Of a stretch of 64,000 bases of DNA, positions 9,029-18,654 are shown piece after piece. Source of the stretch: an uncultured Lachnospiraceae bacterium (lineage in GTDB: Bacteria > Bacillota > Clostridia > Lachnospirales > Lachnospiraceae); NCBI GenBank assembly GCA_947629865.1, contig CANRFJ010000003.1, forward strand, positions 1 to 64,000, written 5' to 3'. A program made the translations under genes and the position numbers. Each line of letters opens with the position of its first letter. The stretch's first letter is position 1. The notes under the pieces were generated by a model. That model was not told the origin of the DNA and did not search any database. It worked only from the letters and a program-made list of their open reading frames with translations.

Positions 9029-10663
9029 TCACCCTCTGTTCTGGGCGTCCACCAGATTCTCGCTCTGGTACATCTTCCTCAGTTTTGGTTTCTCTATCTT
9101 ACCGGTCGGGTTTCTCGGCACATCGGCAAAGAAAATCTTCCTCGGTCTCTTATATCTCGGGAGTTCCCGACAGAAATCATCGATCTCCTCCTCCGTGCAT
9201 ACCATGTCCGGTTTCAGTTCGATAATGGCGGCGGCAATCTCGCCCAGCCGGTCGTCCTGCAGGCCGATGACAGCCACATCCTTCACCGCCTCGTGGCGGC
9301 TCAGGAAATTTTCAATCTGTACGGGATAGATATTCTCGCCCCCGCTGATGATGACGTCTTTTTTTCTGTCCACAAGATAGATAAATCCATCTTCGTCCAT
9401 CTCCGCCATGTCGCCGGTGTAGAGCCACCCGTCGTGCAGCACCTCCGCCGTGGCGTCCGGATCGTTGTAGTAGCAGGTCATCACGCCCGGCCCCTTAACA
9501 GCCAGCTCGCCCACCTCTCCCTGGGACACCTCGGCTCCCGTATCGTCGATAATTTTGGCCTCCCAGCCATAGCCGGGCACGCCGATAGCTCCCACCTTAT
9601 GTATGTTTTCCACGCCCAGATGCACGCAGCCGGGCCCGATGGATTCGCTGAGCCCGTAATTGGTATCGTACTGGTGCTCCGGAAAATATTCCTTCCAGCG
9701 GCGGATCAGACTCTGGGGCACCGGCTGGGCGCCGATGTGCATCAAACGCCAGCGGGACAGGTCATAGTCCTCCAGCTTCAGTCGTCCGCTGTCAAGTTCC
9801 ATCAGAATGTCCTGTGCCCACGGCACCAGCAGCCACACAATCGAGCATTTCTCCTCCGACACGGTCTCCAGAATGGTCTTTGGGCTGACGCCCTTTAGGA
9901 GGATTGCTTTTCCCCCGCTAATCAGGCTTCCAAACCAGTGCATTTTCGCCCCCGTATGGTACAGCGGCGGAATACACAAAAACACATCGTCCCTCGTCTG
10001 CCCGTGATGCTTCTGCTCCACCTCGCAGGACTGCATCAGGCTCCGGTGCGGGTGCAGTATGGCCTTGGGAAATCCCGTAGTGCCGGAGGAAAAATAAATG
10101 GCGGCGTCATCTTCGTCCGTCAGCGGAATTCCCGGCGCCAGGCTGGCGCAGTTGGCCGTGAGTTTGTCATAGTCCTCGGCAAAGGAAGGGCAGTCGCCTC
10201 CCACATAGAACAACAGGCGGTTCTGGCTTATGGAATCGGCGATTTCCTCCACCCGTCCGATAAATTCCGGGCCGAATACCAGCACGTCCACCTCGGCCAG
10301 ATTCAGACAGTATTCGATTTCGTCCGGCGCATAGCGGAAATTCAGCGGCACCGCCAACGCCCCCGTCTTTAATATTCCAAAATAGATTGGCAGCCACTCC
10401 AGACAGTTCATCAACAGGATAGCTACCTTATCACCCCTGTGGATCCCCCGACTGAGCAGCAGCTGGGCGAACCGGTTGGCCTTCTCGTCAAACACATGCC
10501 AGGTAATCTCCCGCCGGTAATGGCACAGAGGACTGGATTCGATCAGTTCATAGTCCCTCCATGTAACCCTTCTTTTTTCCTGAATGTCCGGATTGATTTC
10601 CACCAGACACACATCATTGGGATATTGTCTGGCATTTCTCTCCAACAATTCTGTAATTGGCAT
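9029..10663 (-). CDS. class I AMP-forming acyl/aryl-CoA ligase
   Basis: A 544-residue ANL-superfamily adenylating enzyme, probably activating a carboxylic acid to its CoA thioester through an acyl-adenylate. Visible motifs are the P-loop SSGTTGFPKAI (about residue 191), the A5 region YGLSESIGPG, A7 YTGDMAEMDEDGFIYLVDRKKD and the C-terminal Lys in NPTGKIEKPKL. The substrate cannot be read from sequence; medium- or long-chain fatty acids are the default guess. The start follows GGAGGGAAAGAGAAT. The HAD gene lies 26 nt upstream on the same strand, so they may share a transcript. Downstream (8978-9011) an AGCCGTG/CACGGCT hairpin lacks a T-run. Confidence 0.88.
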   Translation of the reverse strand: MPITELLERNARQYPNDVCLVEINPDIQEKRRVTWRDYELIESSPLCHYRREITWHVFDEKANRFAQLLLSRGIHRGDKVAILLMNCLEWLPIYFGILKTGALAVPLNFRYAPDEIEYCLNLAEVDVLVFGPEFIGRVEEIADSISQNRLLFYVGGDCPSFAEDYDKLTANCASLAPGIPLTDEDDAAIYFSSGTTGFPKAILHPHRSLMQSCEVEQKHHGQTRDDVFLCIPPLYHTGAKMHWFGSLISGGKAILLKGVSPKTILETVSEEKCSIVWLLVPWAQDILMELDSGRLKLEDYDLSRWRLMHIGAQPVPQSLIRRWKEYFPEHQYDTNYGLSESIGPGCVHLGVENIHKVGAIGVPGYGWEAKIIDDTGAEVSQGEVGELAVKGPGVMTCYYNDPDATAEVLHDGWLYTGDMAEMDEDGFIYLVDRKKDVIISGGENIYPVQIENFLSRHEAVKDVAVIGLQDDRLGEIAAAIIELKPDMVCTEEEIDDFCRELPRYKRPRKIFFADVPRNPTGKIEKPKLRKMYQSENLVDAQNRG

Positions 10664-10689
10664 ATTCTCTTTCCCTCCGTGATTTTATT

Positions 10690-11352
10690 TCATATTTTAT
10701 TCAGCTGTTCCAGCAGGGGCAGTGCGTCATATATCTCCCGAATAAAATAATCGCTATTACTTTTCAGTATATCCGGCTCGCAGCCCCATATTTTTTCCCA
10801 TACTCCGACGGTGATAAAACCGCCCAGCGCAGCGCCTTTTAAGGCCACGGGCTGATCCTCAAAGACCACACACTCTGCGGGCGCGCAGTCCAGCTTCTGC
10901 GCCTCTTTTATGTAAATATCGGGAAATCCCTTGCCCCTGTCCACTTCGCTGACTTCCGTAAAGGAGTGAAAGTACTCATATATACCGTTGCGGCGCAGGC
11001 ACGGCTCAAAGAGACGGGAGATGTTCGATGTGGCCACCCCGGCAGGAATCTCATGCTCTGCCAGCCAGTCAAGGACTTCCTTTGTTCCCTCCCGGAGAGA
11101 TACCTGAGTGGCATAGTGCTCAAAAGCTCTTTCATTCCACTCCTTCATCACAGCCTCCGGCGAATCGGGCAGGGCAAATCGCTCAATTGTATATACGGCA
11201 GCCTCCCTGAAAGTCATGGGTGCAATCGCATCCACATAGTCCGCCGGTACTTCATAGCCGTATTTTCCGAGGAACTCGACGTCCACCTGTCTCCATACTC
11301 CTGTGGATTCCAACAGAGTTCCGTCCAGGTCAAAAATGACAGCTTTTATCAT
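10690..11352 (-). CDS. HAD-IA family phosphatase (phosphoglucomutase-like)
   Basis: A 220-residue haloacid-dehalogenase hydrolase. Motif I is VIFDLDGTLLES (nucleophile Asp9, acid/base Asp11), motif II lies in GVATSNIS, and motif IV is VVFEDQPVALKGA. A helical cap sits between motifs I and II, as in beta-phosphoglucomutase and phosphoglycolate phosphatase relatives. It starts only 8 nt after the yebC stop and is probably co-transcribed with it. The substrate is unknown; a sugar-phosphate or housecleaning role is likely from family knowledge. Confidence 0.88.
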   Translation of the reverse strand: MIKAVIFDLDGTLLESTGVWRQVDVEFLGKYGYEVPADYVDAIAPMTFREAAVYTIERFALPDSPEAVMKEWNERAFEHYATQVSLREGTKEVLDWLAEHEIPAGVATSNISRLFEPCLRRNGIYEYFHSFTEVSEVDRGKGFPDIYIKEAQKLDCAPAECVVFEDQPVALKGAALGGFITVGVWEKIWGCEPDILKSNSDYFIREIYDALPLLEQLNKI

Positions 11353-11360
11353 ATCCGCAC

Positions 11361-12092
11361 CTAATCCATTTCCACATTGTGATACACGTTCTGTACGTCG
11401 TCGTCCTCGTCCAGCATGTCCATGATGCGCTCAAACATCTTCTTATCCTCATCGCTTGTGAGAGCCACATAGGTCTGAGGTATACGCGTCACCTCGGCCT
11501 GTGCCATCGGCACTCCCTTCTGCTCCAGCGCCTCCCTCACGGCGCTAAAGTCCTCCGGCGCAGTCAGGATTTCGTAGCTGTCGTCCTCCTCGGAGAAGTC
11601 CTCGGCTCCGGCATCCAGCGCCAGCATCATAAATTCGTCCGCATCGGTCTCATACTCCTCCTTGTCTACCAGAATCTGGCCCTTTTCGTCAAACATATAG
11701 GACACGCAGCCGGTCGTCCCGACATTCCCGTTGCCCTTTGTAAACGCATTTCTCACATTAGACGCCGTCCGATTCTTGTTGTCCGTCAGCGTCTCTACTA
11801 TAATAGCGGTGCCGCTCGGCCCATAGCCCTCGTAGGTGCAGTTCACATAATTTACCGAGTCCACATCTCCGGCAGCCTTCTTGATGCCTCGCTCAATGGT
11901 GTCATTGGGCATATTGTTGGCCTTGGCCTTGGCGATCACATCCCTCAGCTTACTGTTGTTAGCCGGATCAGCGCCTCCCTCCTTTACAGCCACGGCGATC
12001 TCACGGCCGATTACCGTAAAAATTTTTCCCCTTTTGGCGTCATTTTTTTCCTTCTTGTGTTTGATATTGGAAAATTTTGAATGTCCTGACAT
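11361..12092 (-). CDS. YebC/PmpR-family protein
   Basis: A 243-residue YebC/TACO1-family protein, recognisable from the start [23 protein letters not shown]-type signature and from the block [13 protein letters not shown]. Family members were described as transcriptional regulators and more recently as factors that help ribosomes through difficult stretches such as polyproline; which applies here is not visible. Length and three-domain pattern are normal. The start follows AAAGGAGAGTAAAATC. The AT-rich gap upstream (12093-12214) contains an 11-bp direct repeat. Confidence 0.96.
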   Translation of the reverse strand: MSGHSKFSNIKHKKEKNDAKRGKIFTVIGREIAVAVKEGGADPANNSKLRDVIAKAKANNMPNDTIERGIKKAAGDVDSVNYVNCTYEGYGPSGTAIIVETLTDNKNRTASNVRNAFTKGNGNVGTTGCVSYMFDEKGQILVDKEEYETDADEFMMLALDAGAEDFSEEDDSYEILTAPEDFSAVREALEQKGVPMAQAEVTRIPQTYVALTSDEDKKMFERIMDMLDEDDDVQNVYHNVEMD

Positions 12093-12144
12093 GATTTTAC
12101 TCTCCTTTTTTGGTTGTTATATTTTATTAAATTTATAAACGCAT

Positions 12145-12170
12145 AATTTAATATTTTTCAATTTAATATT
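12145..12170. repeat. 11-bp direct repeat between argR and yebC
   Basis: AATTTAATATT occurs at 12145-12155 and again at 12160-12170, so the copies start 15 bp apart, in the AT-rich gap between argR and yebC. It does not match the palindromic ARG box. It may be a protein-binding site or just low-complexity AT sequence. Confidence 0.4.
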
Positions 12171-12214
12171 GTTTATATATGCTTTATTACTTTTTATATT
12201 TTATTTCTTATTTT

Positions 12215-12667
12215 TTATTGTTTCTGGATTTTTTCAATCACTCCCGGCACCAATTCCGCCGTTTCCACGGCGCACATGATTGTATCGTCGCCCGCTATCG
12301 AGCCGACGATCTCCTCTATGCCCAGCGCGTCAATCGCCGCCGCCACAGCCATGGCCATGCCGCTCACTGTCCTGATCACTACCAGATTATCCGCCTGCCG
12401 GAGCGACACAAGGCCCTCCTGAAGCACTCTGGCATAGCGTCCGGAATAGACCGGCGAAGAATTTCCTCCGTAGTCCATCGCCGCATATTTGGGCCGTCCG
12501 TCTTTTCCCGCCACCTTGGTCAATGACAGTTCCCGTATATCTCTGCTTATTGTGGCCTGAGTCACAGGAAATCCCGCCTCTCTCAGGCGCTGTCCCAGTT
12601 CTTCCTGCGTCTCGATTTCATATCGGGTAATCAATTCCCGTATTTTTCCCTGCCGCGTCCGCTTCAC
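12215..12667 (-). CDS. argR: arginine repressor ArgR
   Basis: A 150-residue ArgR/AhrC protein with an N-terminal winged helix (residues about 1-70, FPVTQATISRDIRELSL) and a C-terminal oligomerisation and arginine-binding domain (GSIAGDDTIMCAVETAE). It represses arginine biosynthesis and activates catabolism when arginine is abundant. The start is GTG, preceded by AAAGGGGCGATTGT. It lies 39 nt after nadK in the usual clostridial order tlyA-nadK-argR. No good ARG box was seen near its own start. Confidence 0.96.
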   Translation of the reverse strand: MKRTRQGKIRELITRYEIETQEELGQRLREAGFPVTQATISRDIRELSLTKVAGKDGRPKYAAMDYGGNSSPVYSGRYARVLQEGLVSLRQADNLVVIRTVSGMAMAVAAAIDALGIEEIVGSIAGDDTIMCAVETAELVPGVIEKIQKQ

Positions 12668-12706
12668 ACAATCGCCCCTTTATTCTCTCCGGCTGCCGCC
12701 TCCGGT

Positions 12707-13537
12707 TCAATTCCGGTTCAGTTTGCTTCTCATCTTGTCAAAAAAACTCACGTCGCCCAGACATACCATGTCAAAGGTGGCCTCCGCCTTTTCAATCCAT
12801 ATTACGTCTCCCGTGGAGACTGTCCAGAGCATCTGTCCGTCGCCCCGAATCGCCGCCTCGTCGTCATAATTCTCCTTGGTGCGTCCCACCTCAATGCGCA
12901 GTCGGGAACGGGAGGACACTACCAGACTCCTCTTATTCAGGGAATGTGGACAGACCGGCGTGATAATCACGGCCTCCATTGCCGGTTCCAGCACCGGCCC
13001 CGCCGCAGACAGATTGTAGGCCGTAGAGCCCGTAGGCGTGGAGATTAGTATTCCGTCCGCCACATAGGTGTCCAGCAGAGAGTCGTCTACATACACGCGG
13101 GTGGTAATCATATGGCCGAAGTCCTGCTTCCCGATGACAAATTCATTGACGACCAGACCGGTGGCCTCGTCGCCCGTCCGCTTCCGCAGCCGTCCGGTAA
13201 GCGCCATGCGTTTCTCTATCTGATACTTTCCCGCAAGCACCGCGTCCAAAGCCGGCAAAAGCCTGGGGCGCTCCACCTCGCTGAGAAAGCCCAGTGTGCC
13301 GAAATTCACCCCAAGGATCGGAACATTCTTTCCGGCAAGCTGTCTGGCCGTCTGCAATACCGAGCCGTCGCCGCCGAGCACAATCGCCATGTCCATCTTC
13401 TCCCCGTCCGGTACATCAGAGGAATTCCCTACTATTTTAGCATATTTATCGTGATTTTCCAAATACCTTTTTATCTCCTCTGCGGTCTCATGGTTTATAT
13501 CCTTTTTCCCGTCAGAGATAATATAAAAATTTTCCAC
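12707..13537 (-). CDS. nadK: NAD kinase
   Basis: A 276-residue ATP-NAD kinase that phosphorylates NAD to NADP. The nucleotide-binding GGDGSVLQTARQ motif (about residue 55) and the conserved GSTAYNLSAAGP block (about residue 156) are present. The start is a GTG whose first G is the last base of the tlyA stop (GTAGTG), so translation is coupled. Length is normal for the family and there is nothing odd in the sequence. Confidence 0.97.
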   Translation of the reverse strand: MENFYIISDGKKDINHETAEEIKRYLENHDKYAKIVGNSSDVPDGEKMDMAIVLGGDGSVLQTARQLAGKNVPILGVNFGTLGFLSEVERPRLLPALDAVLAGKYQIEKRMALTGRLRKRTGDEATGLVVNEFVIGKQDFGHMITTRVYVDDSLLDTYVADGILISTPTGSTAYNLSAAGPVLEPAMEAVIITPVCPHSLNKRSLVVSSRSRLRIEVGRTKENYDDEAAIRGDGQMLWTVSTGDVIWIEKAEATFDMVCLGDVSFFDKMRSKLNRN

Positions 13538-14364
13538 TACACGTCCCGCCTTTCCTTCAGCGTCTCATGGGCTCTGTCCACCAGCTCCGCGACGGCCCTC
13601 TCCTGTTCCTCCGGCGAAGGCGCCGTCCCTCCTCCCTCCTTTTTCAGATAGAGAAGGTATTCGATGTTCCCCTCCGGCCCCCGAATCGGGGAGTGGTCAA
13701 GACCGAGAATGGAAAATCCCAGTCCCGCCGCGTGCTCCATCACCGTCCGGATTACTTCCCTGTGCACTCCCTTATCCCTCACAACGCCTTTTTTTCCAAC
13801 TTTTTCACGCCCCGCCTCAAACTGCGGTTTGATCAGGCACACCATCTCCGCCTCTTTCCTCATCAGCGCCCTGACCGGCTCCAATACTTTCGTCAGTGAA
13901 ATAAAAGCCACGTCAATGGATACAAAATCCGCCAATTCGCCGATGTCCTCCGGCTCCACATATCGTATATTGGTTTTTTCCATGGATTTCACCCGCTCGT
14001 CCTGCCGGAGCTTCCAGGCCAGCTGGTTGGTTCCCACGTCGATGGCATAGACAAAACGGGCGCCTCTCTGCAGCATACAGTCGGTAAATCCTCCGGTAGA
14101 GGCTCCCACGTCGATACAGGTTTTCCCCTCCAGCGAAATGGGGAACGTCTCCATGGCCCGCTCCAGCTTGTAACCGCCACGGCTGACATATTTCTGTTTC
14201 TTCCCTCTCACCTCAATGTGCACCGTGTCCGGAAACGTCTGTCCTGCTTTGTCCTCCCGCTGGTTCTCCACAAAGACCTCTCCCGCCATGATAACGGCCC
14301 TGGCCTTCTCCCGTGAGGGAGCCAGCCCCCTTTTCACTAACAGCACGTCCAGTCTCTCTTTCAT
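13537..14364 (-). CDS. tlyA: TlyA-type rRNA 2'-O-methyltransferase
   Basis: A 275-residue protein with an N-terminal S4 RNA-binding domain (LDVLLVKRGLAPSREKARAV) and an FtsJ/RrmJ-type SAM methyltransferase domain (CIDVGASTGGFTDCML). TlyA methylates ribose in 16S and/or 23S rRNA in other bacteria. It overlaps the dxs stop by 4 nt (ATGA) and nadK by one base, so it is embedded in a coupled operon. The C-terminal tail is Glu/Arg-rich and variable. Confidence 0.96.
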   Translation of the reverse strand: MKERLDVLLVKRGLAPSREKARAVIMAGEVFVENQREDKAGQTFPDTVHIEVRGKKQKYVSRGGYKLERAMETFPISLEGKTCIDVGASTGGFTDCMLQRGARFVYAIDVGTNQLAWKLRQDERVKSMEKTNIRYVEPEDIGELADFVSIDVAFISLTKVLEPVRALMRKEAEMVCLIKPQFEAGREKVGKKGVVRDKGVHREVIRTVMEHAAGLGFSILGLDHSPIRGPEGNIEYLLYLKKEGGGTAPSPEEQERAVAELVDRAHETLKERRDV

Positions 14365-16250
14365 GGCTTTCTCCTTTTTCTCCCTGACAGCGCCTCCTGT
14401 ATCCTCCCCGCCACCGTTGCGGCATCAAGGCCGTATTTCCGGTACAGCTCGTCCGGCCGCCCATGCTCAATAAACTCATCGGGCAGACAGACCGCCAGGC
14501 AGTCTAATCGGTTCTGCCCCTTCTGCCTCAGAAATGCCAGGATTTTCTCGGAAAAACCTCCGCTGTATACATTGTCCTCCATCGTGACTATCAGCCTGTG
14601 CCCCGCGGCCTGCTCCAATACAAGGTCTCCGTCAAAGGGTTTGACAAAACGCATATTTACCACTGTGGAGGAGATAGAGTCCCCGCGCAGCTTCTCCGCC
14701 GCCTCCAGCGCGTGTTCCACCATGTTGCCGACGGCCAGAATGAGCACGTCCTTTCCTCTCTCCAGAATCTCGGCGCGCCCGTATTCCAACGGCTCCCGAT
14801 TCCTTTTTCCGTACCGGAAGGCCTCTCCCCGCGGATAGCGCACGGCCACCGGCCCCGATATTTTCAGCGCAAAATCCAGCGACTCCACCAGCTCCGCGCC
14901 GTCCATCGGGGACAGAATCGTCATATTCGGCATGGAAGACAGATAGGAAATGTCAAAGATTCCCTGATGTGTCTCCCCGTCCTGCCCCACGATTCCGCTC
15001 CGATCCACCGTGAGGATTACCGGCATGTTGTTCAGGCACACATCATGCAGAAGCTGATCATAGGCCCTCTGCAAAAAGGTGGAATACAGAGACACCACCG
15101 GTCTCATGCCGCCCGCCGCCAGTCCTGCCGCAAAGGTCACGGCGTGTTCCTCGGCGATTCCCACGTCAAAAAATCGCTCCGGATAGCGCTCTGAAAAGGC
15201 GCGCACCCCTGTCCCGTCCGGCATGGCGGCGCACACGGAGACAAGATTTTCCTGCTCTCCACCCCGCTCAAGCAGCCACTGCTCAAAAATCTTCGTATAG
15301 GTAAGTTTCTCCGTCTCAAGCGGCTCCCCATCGCGTACACGGAAAGCTCCGATTCCGTGAAAGAGAGACGGATTTTTCTCCGCCGGTTTATAGCCCTTTC
15401 CCTTGCTAGTGAGCACATGCACTAACACCGCCTGATCCTTCACCGAGGCGGCCGTCTGAAAGGCTGTCACCATCTCTCCTATGTTGTGCCCGTCCACCGG
15501 GCCGATATAAATGAGCCCCATATCCTCAAACAGCATACCCGGTATCAGCAGCCGCTTCAGGGAATCCTTGGTCTTTTTGATTTTATGTGCGATCGGCTGC
15601 CCCAGATTGGGGATTTTGTCCAGCGCATTTTCCACGCTGGCCTTTAGGTTCCGATACTTCTGGTTGGCGCGGATCTTGGCCAGATAATTTGCCATTCCGC
15701 CCACGCCGGGCGCTATGGACATCTTGTTGTCGTTCAGCACAATTACGAGGCCGGAGTGCAGCTCCGCCGCATTATTGAGCGCCTCAAACGCCATCCCGCC
15801 GGACAGGGCGCCGTCGCCAATCACCGCAAATACCTTTTCCTCTCCTCCCCGCAGTTCCCTTGCCTTGGCAAGGCCCAACGCCACGGAGACAGAGGTGGAG
15901 CTGTGTCCAGTGTCAAAAGTATCGCTTGGATTTTCCCTCACCTTGGGAAAACCGCTCAGCCCTCCCATGCTCCGCAGGGTGTCAAAGACGTCGGCTCTCC
16001 CGGTCAGAAGCTTGTGCACATAGGACTGATGGCCCACGTCCCAGACCAGCTTGTCCTCCGGAAAATCCAGACACAGATGCAGGGCCATTGTCAGCTCCAC
16101 CGCTCCGAGATTGGAGGCCAGATGCCCTCCGGTACGGCTTACGCTGCGCACCAGCCGGATACGGATCTCCTTTGCCAGTTCCCTGTAGTCCTCCGGCGAT
16201 ATATTTTTAATGTCGTTTTCCTTCAAAATCTGATTAAGTAATTTACCCAC
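14361..16250 (-). CDS. dxs: 1-deoxy-D-xylulose-5-phosphate synthase
   Basis: A 629-residue thiamine-diphosphate enzyme condensing pyruvate and glyceraldehyde-3-phosphate in the first step of the MEP isoprenoid pathway. The TPP-binding motif GDGALSGGMAFEALNNA (about residues 144-160) with NDNKMS is present, and the transketolase-like pyrimidine-binding and C-terminal domains are complete. The start is GTG behind AGAGGTACAGTT. ispA lies 12 nt upstream, so two isoprenoid genes are adjacent. Confidence 0.97.
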   Translation of the reverse strand: MGKLLNQILKENDIKNISPEDYRELAKEIRIRLVRSVSRTGGHLASNLGAVELTMALHLCLDFPEDKLVWDVGHQSYVHKLLTGRADVFDTLRSMGGLSGFPKVRENPSDTFDTGHSSTSVSVALGLAKARELRGGEEKVFAVIGDGALSGGMAFEALNNAAELHSGLVIVLNDNKMSIAPGVGGMANYLAKIRANQKYRNLKASVENALDKIPNLGQPIAHKIKKTKDSLKRLLIPGMLFEDMGLIYIGPVDGHNIGEMVTAFQTAASVKDQAVLVHVLTSKGKGYKPAEKNPSLFHGIGAFRVRDGEPLETEKLTYTKIFEQWLLERGGEQENLVSVCAAMPDGTGVRAFSERYPERFFDVGIAEEHAVTFAAGLAAGGMRPVVSLYSTFLQRAYDQLLHDVCLNNMPVILTVDRSGIVGQDGETHQGIFDISYLSSMPNMTILSPMDGAELVESLDFALKISGPVAVRYPRGEAFRYGKRNREPLEYGRAEILERGKDVLILAVGNMVEHALEAAEKLRGDSISSTVVNMRFVKPFDGDLVLEQAAGHRLIVTMEDNVYSGGFSEKILAFLRQKGQNRLDCLAVCLPDEFIEHGRPDELYRKYGLDAATVAGRIQEALSGRKRRKP

Positions 16251-16262
16251 AACTGTACCTCT

Positions 16263-17192
16263 TTATTTTTCTCTCTCTGCCAATAAACGTATTAAGTCCT
16301 GTAAAAATTCTCTCTCCTCGCTGTCCTCCTCCCCGAAAGAGGCGGACAGCGCCAAGGCTCTGTCGGTATATTCCTTCACGCTGAGGCGGCTTTTCTCCAG
16401 CCCGTACAGGGCGACAAAGGTGGATTTCTCATTTTTCTCATCGCTGTGTACCGGCTTGCCGAGCACTTCCGTCTGTCCCACCACGTCCAGTATATCGTCC
16501 TGAATCTGAAAGGCGATGCCCAGGTCTCTCCCCATCTTTTCCGCCTGCCGGAGCTGCTCTCCGCTTCCTCCGGCGAGCGCCACGCCTGTCATCAGGCTGG
16601 CCTCTATCAGGGCCGACGTCTTCTTCTCATAGACAAAGCGGAGCATTTCCTCCTCCTGGCTGTCGCCGCCCCGTCCGCTCCGGCCCGAAAACTTACCGTC
16701 GTTCTCCACATCCACGACCTGGCCCCCGACCATGCCGTACATTCCCGCCCTGTTTGCCAGAATCCGGAGAGAATGTGCGATGCGCGCAGGATCCGTCTCG
16801 CTGTCAAAGGCGAGAAGGGCCGTCTCGAAGGCCCCGTTCAGCAGCGCGTCACCGGCCAGAATACCCATCGCCTCTCCGTACTTTTTGTGTGTCGTCGGTT
16901 TTCCTCTGCGCAGTTCATCGTTGTCCATGGCCGGAAGGTCGTCATGCACCAGCGAATAGGTGTGTATCATCTCTATGGCCATCATAAAGGGGCGTATGGC
17001 CTTCTCATCACACCCTCCGCACAAATGGTACATCAACTGCATAAGCATGGGGCGGATACGCTTTCCCCCCGCCCGAAGGCTGTAGTTCACCGCCTCAAAT
17101 ACTGTCTTCTGATACCCTTCTTCCTGCGGATAATATGGGATAAATCCCTCCTCAATATCCCGAACTCTGCGCTCAAGCCTCTCTCTGTTCAT
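16263..17192 (-). CDS. ispA: polyprenyl (farnesyl/geranylgeranyl) diphosphate synthase
   Basis: About 309 residues. The first Asp-rich motif is DDLPAMDND followed by RRGKPT, and the second is QIQDDILDVVG; both bind Mg2+ and diphosphate in trans-prenyl transferases. It makes C15 or C20 isoprenyl diphosphates from IPP and DMAPP. Between helices there is a charged Gly/Ser/Glu-rich insert (SGRSGRGGDSQEEE), longer than usual. I prefer the ATG at 17192 because GAGGACGAGGCAG precedes it; this overlaps xseB by 20 nt. Confidence 0.93.
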   Translation of the reverse strand: MNRERLERRVRDIEEGFIPYYPQEEGYQKTVFEAVNYSLRAGGKRIRPMLMQLMYHLCGGCDEKAIRPFMMAIEMIHTYSLVHDDLPAMDNDELRRGKPTTHKKYGEAMGILAGDALLNGAFETALLAFDSETDPARIAHSLRILANRAGMYGMVGGQVVDVENDGKFSGRSGRGGDSQEEEMLRFVYEKKTSALIEASLMTGVALAGGSGEQLRQAEKMGRDLGIAFQIQDDILDVVGQTEVLGKPVHSDEKNEKSTFVALYGLEKSRLSVKEYTDRALALSASFGEEDSEEREFLQDLIRLLAEREK

Positions 17193-17391
17193 CTGCCTCG
17201 TCCTCATTCTCCATCAATATCTGGATTTTTTTCTCCACCCTGTCAATAGCCCGATTGCCCTCCTTCACCAGTTTCATTCCCTCCGAAAACTGCTGATAGG
17301 ATTCCTCCAGAGTGAGTTTTTCCTGCTCCATTTTCCGGACAACCTCATCGAGTTTTTCCATAATTTCTTCCAGTTCTATCTTTTTTTCCAT
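17173..17391 (-). CDS. xseB: exodeoxyribonuclease VII small subunit
   Basis: A 72-residue helical protein with the XseB pattern LEEIMEKLDEVVRKME and LTLEESYQQFSEG. It binds the large subunit XseA to form the single-strand exonuclease ExoVII. The ATG at 17391 sits behind AAGGAAGTTTTGTG; the ORF could extend 8 residues upstream. It lies between xseA and ispA as in many Firmicutes. Confidence 0.93.
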   Translation of the reverse strand: MEKKIELEEIMEKLDEVVRKMEQEKLTLEESYQQFSEGMKLVKEGNRAIDRVEKKIQILMENEDEADEQREA

Positions 17392-17433
17392 CACAAAACT
17401 TCCTTCCGTTTTCATTCACTGATACGATTCGGT

Positions 17434-18654
17434 CTATTGTTTCTCCGGCGCCTCCCGCACCGCTGTGACGCGGGCCGTTATCTCCCCGTCTGTCAGAGTG
17501 GCCGTCAGAACCTCCCCCGCAGAAACCTTTTTAACGGAGTCGATCATTCGCCGGTCTTCGTCTGCCAGATACGCATACCCGCTCTCCAGACGCTTTAACG
17601 GGCTCACGCTGTCCAGCCGTCCAGCCAGCAGGGCAAACTCATATTTTCTGTCCTTCAGCTTCCTCTCTATGAGATTCGCCAGTCTTCCCTCTGTGTCCAT
17701 GAGGTACTGACGTCTCTGGAGCATCTGATTGCGCGGATCCAAAAACATCAATTTGTCAGCCTGCCTCTCCAGCGCCTCCCGTATATCCTCCGTCCGGGCA
17801 AGCATCTGTCTGGCGATCCGGTCTTTGTAATCGTAAAGTTTTTCGAGAACCTGCCGCACATCATAGACGGTCAGTTCAGCCGCCGCAGAAGGCGTGGGCG
17901 CCCGCCGATCCGCCACAAAATCCGCTATGGTAAAATCCGTCTCGTGCCCCACTGCGGAGATAACCGGCGTCCGGCAGGTAAAAATAGCCTCTGCGACAAT
18001 CTCCTCGTTGAAGGCCCACAGATCCTCCATAGAACCTCCGCCGCGGCCCACGATAATGACGTCTACCCCCAGTTTGTCCAACCGGCGTATCCCCTCTGCG
18101 ATCGTTTCCGCGGCTCCCTCGCCCTGCACTCTGGCAGGACAGAGAATAAGCTGCACATACGGGTTTCTCCTGGCGGAGATGTTTATGATATCCTGAATGG
18201 CCGCTCCGGTCTCGGCGGTGACGATCCCCAGCCGCTTCACATAAGTCGGGAGCGGCAGCTTTCTATCCTCGTCAAAATATCCGGCGGCCTCCAGCTTCTT
18301 CTTCAGCCTCTCGTACTCCTCCGCCAGCCTTCCGTCACCGGCCAGCACGATTTTCTTTGCATATAACTGATATTTTCCGTCTCTCTCATACACGCTGACG
18401 GAGCCGCCCACAACCACTTCCTGCCCGTCCTGCAGCCGGAAGTCCAGACCGCCTCTGTCACTGCGGAACATCACGCAGCCGAGCTGGGACGCGGCGTCTT
18501 TTATTGTAAAATAAATATGCCCGGAACTATGATATTTGCAATTGGATATTTCGCCTTTTACAAATACAACCGACAGGGCATATTCATTCATAAACATATT
18601 CTTGATATACTGGTTGATAGATGAGACGGAATACACTTTTCCTCTATTATTCAT
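17434..18654 (-). CDS. xseA: exodeoxyribonuclease VII large subunit
   Basis: A 406-residue XseA. The N-terminal OB fold includes KGEISNCKYHSSGHIYFTIKD, followed by the catalytic domain with the GRGGGSMEDLWAFN and TPSAAAEL motifs and a helical C-terminal part. The enzyme degrades single-stranded DNA from both ends and takes part in repair. It overlaps nusB by 8 nt and is followed after 42 nt by xseB. No anomaly was seen. Confidence 0.97.
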   Translation of the reverse strand: MNNRGKVYSVSSINQYIKNMFMNEYALSVVFVKGEISNCKYHSSGHIYFTIKDAASQLGCVMFRSDRGGLDFRLQDGQEVVVGGSVSVYERDGKYQLYAKKIVLAGDGRLAEEYERLKKKLEAAGYFDEDRKLPLPTYVKRLGIVTAETGAAIQDIINISARRNPYVQLILCPARVQGEGAAETIAEGIRRLDKLGVDVIIVGRGGGSMEDLWAFNEEIVAEAIFTCRTPVISAVGHETDFTIADFVADRRAPTPSAAAELTVYDVRQVLEKLYDYKDRIARQMLARTEDIREALERQADKLMFLDPRNQMLQRRQYLMDTEGRLANLIERKLKDRKYEFALLAGRLDSVSPLKRLESGYAYLADEDRRMIDSVKKVSAGEVLTATLTDGEITARVTAVREAPEKQ